Source: Planctomycetota bacterium (GTDB lineage Bacteria > Planctomycetota > UBA11346). From it: a stretch of DNA of 5,171 nt. Within the stretch, counting starts at the first letter, position 1; each line of letters begins with the position of its first letter. This document shows, one piece after another, positions 1 through 3,867 of this stretch. Location of the stretch: positions 1 through 5,171 of the forward strand of contig CANETI010000210.1 of NCBI GenBank assembly GCA_947440715.1, read 5' to 3'. The notes beneath the pieces are model-generated. The model had not been told where the DNA came from, did not search any database, and saw only the letters and a program-made list of their open reading frames with translations. Made by a program: the position numbers and the translations under genes.

Positions 1-138
1 CCAATAACGACCGAACGCGGCCACGTCGCCATTTGGACACCAGCTAGTTGTCTCGCCGGATTACCCATCAGCCCATGGCACGCCACGGTCTTGCGCGCGA
101 TTCCTAAAGGCCAAATCCGGGTCGAGGTTCCCGAGTAA
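1..138 (+). CDS. 3' end of an unrecognised protein-coding gene (5' end outside window)
   Basis: An open frame runs from base 1 for 45 codons to a TAA stop at 136-138; the other two plus frames close early (TAA at 3-5, TAG within the first 50 bases). The translated tail contains G-H-V-A-I-W-T-P-A and ends Q-I-R-V-E-V-P-E. It alternates hydrophobic and polar residues as a C-terminal beta-rich segment would. I do not recognise the family and give no function. It points the same way as the glycosyltransferase gene that starts 346 bases downstream, but the gap argues against tight coupling. Part of the minus strand is also open here, without any supporting start or motif. The call rests on frame openness at the window edge and protein-like composition only. 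Confidence 0.5.
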   Translation, partial: PITTERGHVAIWTPASCLAGLPISPWHATVLRAIPKGQIRVEVPE

Positions 139-197
139 AAAATTGAATCAGCCCTTATAATTTATCCGAAGGTGATTTTACCGGCCACCGTCCTGTT

Positions 198-308
198 ATG
201 CCCATGCTACTGTCCATGCTACAGCGGCTAAACGCATGGCTGATTTTCATAATTTATACCTGTCTTATATACTTATCCGCAAATAACACTCACAAACATT
301 CGGAGTAA
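198..308 (+). CDS. Possible small single-helix membrane peptide, 36 aa
   Basis: ATG at 198 opens 36 codons to TAA at 306-308. Residues 13-28 form one continuous hydrophobic segment (W-L-I-F-I-I-Y-T-C-L-I-Y-L-S-A), long enough to span a membrane, followed by a polar His- and Asn-containing tail. The frame is already open from base 147, so the ATG is only the first usable start; in-frame ATGs at 204 and 216 are alternatives. No Shine-Dalgarno sequence precedes any of them. Residues 2-8 come from a 12-bp tandem duplication. It could be a real peptide, a remnant of the N-terminus of a larger membrane protein, or chance openness in AT-rich DNA; chance is the most likely of the three. Confidence 0.2.
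   Translation: MPMLLSMLQRLNAWLIFIIYTCLIYLSANNTHKHSE
202..222. repeat. Tandem duplication, 9-bp unit at 12-bp period
   Basis: CCATGCTAC occurs at 202-210 and again at 214-222, separated by TGT. The period is 12 bp, a multiple of three, so the duplication preserves reading frame in the overlapping small open frame. It could be a replication-slippage product. Only two copies are present. Confidence 0.7.
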
Positions 309-484
309 CCTCGATTAAACTCCCCTCCACTCTTGGATGGACTATCTGAACCTGCCTCGTGCCAAAGAATCGACTATCGCCAAATGCTCATCTCTCGTCA
401 TATTCTTGTCATGAAGATTATGGCAGTCCTGACTCTGCGGCGTTTTGATCGCCAGCAAATGATGGCGCAGCCTGATTGTGGTTT

Positions 485-1594
485 ATGCGCATAGCGTTTG
501 TCACTCCAGAATATCCCAATTGCGGCCCGTCTTTTGGCATTGGTGCCTATGTCGCTCGCTTAGCCCAAGATTTCACCGACCATGGTCATGCGGTGTTAGT
601 GATTGTCGTATCGGCATCTGGTTGGTGGGTCGGACATAGCGATCACGTACAGCGAATCAGACCGCTTCACTGCCCAGGCGTGTTGCGTCCTTGGATGAGT
701 CAGGGTTGGGTCACGCGTACGTTAGATGAATTAGCTCCTGACATTGTTGAAATTCCTAATTGGGGAGGATTAGGTGCTTTTTTACCTAAACAATGGCCCT
801 TAGTAACCCGTTTATCCACCTCCATCCAACAGATGGCTGTCGAAAATACCATAAGTCGCCACTTACGGCATCGTCATGCACGATTGGAATGTGCTTCGGT
901 AAAACGTGCCGATGTGGTCATTGCCAATAGCCACACCATTGCGCTCGCCTGCGCTCCACTTTATCGCCGTATGGCTGACTACATTATTCCACATGCATTT
1001 TCATTACCTACTGAGCCAACCATTCCGCAGGGCAATGATGTTTTATTTGTTGGACGGCTAGAGCATCGCAAAGGAATTGATGTCTTATTACGTGCTTGGC
1101 CAATTGTCAGTTCCGCATTTCCACAAGCCACGCTCCATGTGGTCGGACTGGATCGGCATCACCTTGCCAATAAATTACCGCCCGCCCTTACCGCTCGCGT
1201 GCGCCTACATGGGCATCTTGAACCGGATCAATTGAATGCCTTACGGAACAAGACCTCCATTCAAGTAATCCCCTCTCGCTTCGAGAGTTTTGGCTTGACC
1301 GTGATCGAAGCTTTTGCCCACGGCCAGGTCGTCGTTGCGGCCGATTGTCCCGGTTTAGTCGAAACCGTTAATAATGCCGGTTTCACTTATCCAGTCGAAG
1401 ATCCACAAGCACTTGCACAAGCATTATTACACACACTTAAAGACTCCGAGCTGCGTCAAACCTGCAGACAACTTGGTAAAATAGAATTAAATACGCGCTT
1501 TGCGCCAAAAATTTGTCGCGAGGCAACCCTGGCCGCTTACCAAGATGCTCGGATACGTGCACGTCGTCCAATAACCGCATTAACACCAAATTAA
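485..1594 (+). CDS. Glycosyltransferase family 4 (GT-B fold), 369 aa
   Basis: Retaining glycosyltransferase of CAZy family GT4, expected in the cytoplasm or at the inner membrane face, moving a sugar from a nucleotide donor to a growing glycan. Seen: the N-terminus M-R-I-A-F-V-T-P-E-Y-P followed by a glycine-rich turn (G14 to G20) typical of the first Rossmann domain; I-A-N-S-H at 146-150; the start of the second domain at V-G-R-L-E-H-R-K-G (189-197); and the family E-x7-E motif at E267 and E275, followed by G-Q-V-V-V-A-A and P-G-L-V-E. The length is normal for GT4. ATG 485 is preferred over an in-frame TTG at 476 because the family starts with M-[RK]-I-x-[FIL]; no clear ribosome binding site precedes either. 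The gene converges on the methyltransferase gene 38 bp downstream. Donor and acceptor cannot be read from the sequence. A polysaccharide role is inferred from the neighbours. Confidence 0.9.
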   Translation: MRIAFVTPEYPNCGPSFGIGAYVARLAQDFTDHGHAVLVIVVSASGWWVGHSDHVQRIRPLHCPGVLRPWMSQGWVTRTLDELAPDIVEIPNWGGLGAFLPKQWPLVTRLSTSIQQMAVENTISRHLRHRHARLECASVKRADVVIANSHTIALACAPLYRRMADYIIPHAFSLPTEPTIPQGNDVLFVGRLEHRKGIDVLLRAWPIVSSAFPQATLHVVGLDRHHLANKLPPALTARVRLHGHLEPDQLNALRNKTSIQVIPSRFESFGLTVIEAFAHGQVVVAADCPGLVETVNNAGFTYPVEDPQALAQALLHTLKDSELRQTCRQLGKIELNTRFAPKICREATLAAYQDARIRARRPITALTPN

Positions 1595-1600
1595 TGCGGT
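1574..1600. terminator. Perfect 10-bp hairpin between convergent genes, probable bidirectional terminator
   Basis: ACCGCATTAA at 1574-1583 and TTAATGCGGT at 1591-1600 are exact inverted copies around a 7-nt loop. The GT4 stop codon (1592-1594) lies inside the right arm. AT-rich sequence follows on the plus strand, but there is no classical run of T on either side and the stem is only 40 percent GC, so termination strength is uncertain. An alternative 4-bp stem (GCGG 1596-1599 with CCGC 1606-1609) would compete with the right arm. The position between two convergent genes supports a shared terminator. Confidence 0.5.
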
Positions 1601-1632
1601 ATTATCCGCTATTTTCCTAGTATAAATCTCAC

Positions 1633-2586
1633 TTACTGACTACGGCGAATGAGGATGCCGGCCGACACCGCGATGTGCCGTTCGAGTAATAATCGCGGCC
1701 ACGGATCAGCTCGATATGGTGGCACATCGACCCACTGATCGACAAAGCCGGTGCCTGGTTCCACATCAATGATTGCCAGTTCATGCCCCTGACGTGATAA
1801 ACGCTCTGACAAGGCCTCTAAATCCTTCTTACGCATTAAAATAGTTGGTCCATGCGTTATCGTTTCATCATTACTTCCACCGTTAAATTCCAAGGTATGC
1901 ACGGCAAAACCGCCAGGGCGTAAACACGCCAATGATTGTTCAATAAAATGCAAGGAGTGCTCCAAACTACCAAGATGCTCTAATGCACACGCAGACCACA
2001 CGAAATCAAAATTGGTCAAGTTACTTGGAATATTATTCATGTCCGCGGTTTGAAATTGAACCAATTTATCAAGTGTCGCATTAGCAACAATGTGCGGCTG
2101 TCGCAAAACGATTAACCCGTCAGCGTGCTGCTGATAATTAATCCAACCATCACGCATGCCTTGCGTCACGGATTGATCCGTTGCCGTTACCTGTATTCCT
2201 CTACTCGCAAAAATGGCTGGCAATAATTCACGACCAACTCCGAAGCCAAGGGCTCGTTTGCCCGCCATTAACATGCCGCAACGCTCTAGCGCAGAAAGTA
2301 TATAAACATATTCCCATTGCTTACGGCGAAAGCTTGGTGGCTCGTGCAATTCAGCACACCAACGATGGTAATTAGGAGTGCGAAAATGCTCCTCACGACA
2401 AAGCAATGACGTCGATCCAAAGGTTGGATTATCTGGCAATCGCTGATCAGGTTGACCGCACAACGTGCGAGCAATAAGTTCCTGATTCGACTTCAGATAA
2501 TCGGCGCGCCACGAAAATCGCTGCCACCAACGCAGCTGCTTGAGCACCGGCAACGAGCGCAACAGGGAACGAAGTTGAGGATGCAT
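1633..2586 (-). CDS. Class I SAM-dependent methyltransferase, 317 aa, polysaccharide-cluster type
   Basis: Predicted to move a methyl group from S-adenosylmethionine to an unidentified acceptor. Seen: an approximately 105-residue N-terminal extension rich in Arg and Trp (R-W-W-Q-R near 19-23); SAM-binding motif I G-F-G-V-G-R-E at 114-120; the acidic residue ending strand 2, D137 in T-A-T-D-Q-S; W-S-A-C-A-L-E-H-L-G-S-L-E at 197-209, corresponding to motif II and the following helix; and L-R-P-G-G at 222-226 followed by F-A-V-H-T-L-E-F-N. From memory, proteins with the G-F-G-V-G-R-E and E-H-L-G-S-L-E pair often sit beside glycosyltransferases in surface-polysaccharide clusters, where sugar methylation is a reasonable guess. 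ATG at 2586 is chosen as the track of similarity starts near it; no strong Shine-Dalgarno sequence precedes it. It is convergent with the GT4 gene and divergent from the GT2 gene, so it has its own promoter. No membrane segment or signal peptide is evident. Confidence 0.85.
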   Translation of the reverse strand: MHPQLRSLLRSLPVLKQLRWWQRFSWRADYLKSNQELIARTLCGQPDQRLPDNPTFGSTSLLCREEHFRTPNYHRWCAELHEPPSFRRKQWEYVYILSALERCGMLMAGKRALGFGVGRELLPAIFASRGIQVTATDQSVTQGMRDGWINYQQHADGLIVLRQPHIVANATLDKLVQFQTADMNNIPSNLTNFDFVWSACALEHLGSLEHSLHFIEQSLACLRPGGFAVHTLEFNGGSNDETITHGPTILMRKKDLEALSERLSRQGHELAIIDVEPGTGFVDQWVDVPPYRADPWPRLLLERHIAVSAGILIRRSQ

Positions 2587-2720
2587 AGTCGCTTTATCTG
2601 ATGGGGTTCCGGTCTATCAACACATAAAATAAAGCTGTAAATCGTTTCATCCTCAAGCGCTTGCCGAATCATCACGCAGGTCGCTTTCTTCCACAAAGCT
2701 GTAATGCTATCAAGCACAAC
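2587..2720. promoter_or_regulatory. Divergent intergenic region between methyltransferase and GT2 genes
   Basis: These 134 bp must carry the promoters for both divergent genes. They contain a perfect 10-bp palindrome, CAAGCGCTTG at 2654-2663, and two direct copies of AAAGCTGTAA at 2631-2640 and 2695-2704, 64 bp apart, flanking the palindrome. On the minus strand, TTTACA (five of six matches to the -35 consensus) overlaps the first copy, but no good -10 box lies at 16-18 bp from it. No operator family is recognised. Promoter presence follows from gene orientation, not from strong boxes. Confidence 0.45.
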
Positions 2721-3581
2721 ATGATTAGCGTTGATATCGTTATTCCAACCCGCAACCGGCATGCGTGCTTACAGCGAAGCCTTCCATCACTGAGTAAGGC
2801 CGCTGCGGCTGCGCGGGCTCGTATTATTATTTGTGATCAATCGCGAGAACCCTTTATTTCTCATGATATTGAAACGATTCATCGTCCAGATTTGAATGGC
2901 CTACCCGCCGCCCGAAATGTGCTTTTAATGCAGAGTCGTGCGGAAGTGGTTGTTTTTGTCGATGATGACACTGATATAAGCCCTGATTTTGTGGTCACCG
3001 TCCAACAATTGGCGCAACGAGAACCACAGGTATTGGCTTGGGGGCCAGTCATGGAAACCCGCGAACGATGGGTGCGACGACTCCATCGTTTAGCACAATT
3101 GGGTATTTTTGCTGATGCACGGCGACAAACACATCGTCCCAACAATAAGCCCACCACCATGTTGTTTGGTTGTTGTTTTGCCGTGCGCAGATTAGCAGCG
3201 CTGGCGATTGGTTTTGATGCGCGGCGACCAGGTTATGCGTTAGGTGAAGACGCAGATTTTTTTCACCGACTCCGCAATGCCCATGACGGTCGCATTGTTT
3301 CACGTTTCAGTGACCAGCTATTGGCTCATCACCGACGCGATGGTCATGATCGCTCCGATGCGTTTACTCGCGGGCAAGCCAAGGGTGCTTTTCTGTATTG
3401 GTGGGCACGTCGTCATGGCGGTGGCAATCCGTTAACATGCGCACACCTGGGTATCGCCTTAGCTGCTGCATCTGCTGGATTTGGTGCCGAACCAGCCGAT
3501 TGGCGCGGCGTATGGCTAGGCGTGACTGGCTCCAAGCACACGATAACGCCACCGAAGCCAAACCCAGCGAACAGTAGGTAG
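2721..3581 (+). CDS. Glycosyltransferase family 2 (GT-A fold), 286 aa
   Basis: Predicted nucleotide-sugar-dependent glycosyltransferase of CAZy family GT2, metal-dependent and inverting by family rule, acting at the cytoplasmic membrane face. Seen: the opening strand V-D-I-V-I-P-T-R-N-R at 4-13; N-G-L-P-A-A-R-N at 59-66, the nucleotide-binding region; the D81-D82-D83 metal site in V-F-V-D-D-D-T-D; G-C-C-F-A-V-R-R at 150-157; and G-E-D-A-D-F at 175-180, with E176-D177 the usual E-D catalytic/acceptor motif. ATG 2721 is chosen because the family begins about five residues before this first strand; an in-frame TTG at 2661 would add 20 residues with no family likeness. There is no clear ribosome binding site. 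The last 15-20 residues (Pro-, Lys- and Asn-rich, after W-L-G-V-T-G) look unlike a GT2 end and may be replaced by inserted DNA; see the element candidate at 3522-3807. The sugar specificity is unknown. Confidence 0.88.
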   Translation: MISVDIVIPTRNRHACLQRSLPSLSKAAAAARARIIICDQSREPFISHDIETIHRPDLNGLPAARNVLLMQSRAEVVVFVDDDTDISPDFVVTVQQLAQREPQVLAWGPVMETRERWVRRLHRLAQLGIFADARRQTHRPNNKPTTMLFGCCFAVRRLAALAIGFDARRPGYALGEDADFFHRLRNAHDGRIVSRFSDQLLAHHRRDGHDRSDAFTRGQAKGAFLYWWARRHGGGNPLTCAHLGIALAAASAGFGAEPADWRGVWLGVTGSKHTITPPKPNPANSR

Positions 3582-3685
3582 CGCAGGCGTACCTCAAGTG
3601 GTTTCCCATCTTGAAAATCGCTTGCATCTCGACTAAGATCATATCCCGCACTCGACCATGAGGGCGAAACACTGAATGTCAGCAT
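3413..3685 (-). other. Possible small or decayed minus-strand ORF, 90 aa, with FGFGGV motif
   Basis: The first 50 or so residues lie mostly outside the GT2 gene and look protein-like: S-V-S-P-S-W near the start, then E-V-R-L-R-Y at 31-36 and F-G-F-G-G-V at 42-47 (bases 3545-3562). The order of basic strand, small residues, F-G-F-G-G-V and a hydrophobic strand resembles the C-terminal active-site loop of beta-ketoacyl synthases (typically N-S-F-G-F-G-G-x-N), but the N before S and the N after G-G-V are missing, and nothing upstream supports a synthase. Past residue 55 the frame runs antisense through the conserved GT2 C-terminal region and is likely just open by chance. Its ATG overlaps the TGA of the 46-residue ORF upstream (ATGCTGA). 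No ribosome binding site is seen. It could be a remnant, part of an interspersed element, or chance. Confidence 0.2.
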
Positions 3686-3807
3686 CTCGGACGGCGCCGC
3701 CGGTTACAGTGTTGAAAGTCAGTGACGATAACCAGCACCGCACAAGGAGAGGCTTGGTTCCCGGCAATCGACGGTTTCACGACCACATGATTCCTGTGCT
3801 TAGTCAC
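3522..3807. mobile_element. Tentative 286-bp element with imperfect inverted ends
   Basis: The right end TGTGCTTAGTCAC (3795-3807) is the inverse of GTGACTAAGCACA. The left end reads GTGACT (3522-3527), six extra bases, then AAGCACA (3534-3540), so the ends match over all 13 bases if a 6-bp gap is allowed on the left. The boundary at 3522 coincides with the point where the GT2 protein stops looking like its family. No transposase is encoded, no flanking target-site duplication was found, and a matched pair of this quality could arise by chance. A non-autonomous element is one explanation; a recombination scar is another. Confidence 0.2.
3668..3713. repeat. 7-bp inverted repeat enclosing CGGCGCCG palindrome
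   Basis: AACACTG (3668-3674) and CAGTGTT (3707-3713) are exact inverses 32 bases apart. The enclosed stretch contains CGGCGCCG, itself self-complementary, giving a possible stem with an inner GC-rich hairpin. No T-run follows on either strand, so a standard terminator is not supported. It lies inside the tentative element. Confidence 0.35.
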
Positions 3808-3819
3808 TTCGCGTAACAT
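3679..3819 (-). other. Possible minus-strand small ORF, 46 aa, unrecognised
   Basis: ATG (complement of 3817-3819) opens 46 codons to TGA at 3679-3681. The peptide begins M-L-R-E-V-T-K-H-R-N, has a hydrophobic stretch A-V-L-V-I-V-T-D-F near residues 27-35 and ends in an arginine cluster R-R-R-R-P-R-C. It is the longest reading frame of this gap not antisense to a known gene. Its stop overlaps the ATG of the next minus-strand ORF as ATGCTGA, an arrangement seen in translationally coupled pairs but also easily produced by chance. No ribosome binding site or known domain is visible. Confidence 0.15.
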
Positions 3820-3838
3820 ATTGATTTAACAGATGTTA
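3814..3838. repeat. Inverted repeat upstream of the isomerase gene
   Basis: TAACAT (3814-3819) and ATGTTA (3833-3838) are exact inverses around 13 AT-rich bases, 29 bp before the isomerase start. The AT-rich arms and position suit a regulator site better than a terminator, but no known operator is recognised and a 6-bp repeat is weak evidence. Confidence 0.3.
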
Positions 3839-3858
3839 TGTTTTCGCCATGACCCCCT

Positions 3859-3862
3859 GGAG
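3859..3862 (+). promoter_or_regulatory. Ribosome binding site of the isomerase gene
   Basis: GGAG lies five bases before ATG 3868. It is the only clear Shine-Dalgarno match in front of the four well-supported genes in the window. It confirms the start, together with an in-frame TGA at 3850-3852 that excludes any longer ATG-started version. Confidence 0.6.
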
Positions 3863-3867
3863 CGTCC

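Larger units (their letters stand above)
139..484. other. 346-bp region without a convincing gene
   Basis: This gap between the truncated upstream gene and the GT4 gene is AT-richer than its flanks, especially at 240-300. It holds a possible 36-codon membrane peptide (198-308, listed separately), a 12-bp tandem duplication, and short open stretches of 25 codons (337-414) and 36 codons (384-494) that I do not recognise. The second of these runs into the GT4 gene start. The promoter for the GT4 gene should lie here, but no pair of -35 and -10 boxes at proper spacing stands out. A perfect TATAAT at 156-161 has no -35 partner. Confidence 0.6.
3582..3867. other. 286-bp gap between GT2 and isomerase genes
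   Basis: No convincing plus-strand gene is present. The gap contains most of the tentative inverted-end element, a 7-bp inverted repeat (AACACTG 3668-3674 with CAGTGTT 3707-3713) enclosing the 8-bp palindrome CGGCGCCG, and a second inverted repeat at 3814-3838 just upstream of the isomerase gene. The promoter for the isomerase gene should be in the last 100 bases, but no well-spaced pair of boxes is seen; TATGTT at 3837-3842 is a four-of-six -10 candidate without a -35 partner. Confidence 0.6.

Noticed and set aside
156..161. Perfect TATAAT hexamer as a promoter
   Set aside because: No -35-like hexamer occurs 15-19 bp upstream and there is no extended -10 TG; it is one chance match in an AT-rich stretch.
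450..467. CGCCA/TGGCG hairpin just before the GT4 start as a riboswitch or attenuator
   Set aside because: The stem is only 5 bp with an 8-nt loop, lacks extension on either side and has no accompanying T-run or conserved RNA motif.
476..484. Upstream TTG start for the GT4 gene, adding three residues
   Set aside because: Family N-termini begin directly with M-R-I-A-F, matching ATG 485, and no ribosome binding site favours the TTG.
2181..2474. Open frames of about 60 codons on both strands within the methyltransferase gene
   Set aside because: They lie entirely in other frames of a well-supported gene and show no motif of their own.
2661..2720. TTG start adding 20 residues to the GT2 gene
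   Set aside because: The added residues have no GT2 likeness and would fill nearly half of the divergent promoter spacer; ATG 2721 places the first strand at the usual distance from the N-terminus.
2879..3435. Several 60-93-codon open frames overlapping the GT2 gene
   Set aside because: They are antisense or out-of-frame readings of conserved GT2 codons with low-complexity or unrecognisable peptides.
3529..3685. Minus-strand reading as the beta-barrel end of an outer-membrane protein (S-V-S-P-S-W start)
   Set aside because: The short S-P-S-W resemblance is not followed by alternating barrel strands ending in an aromatic residue, and no upstream domain exists.
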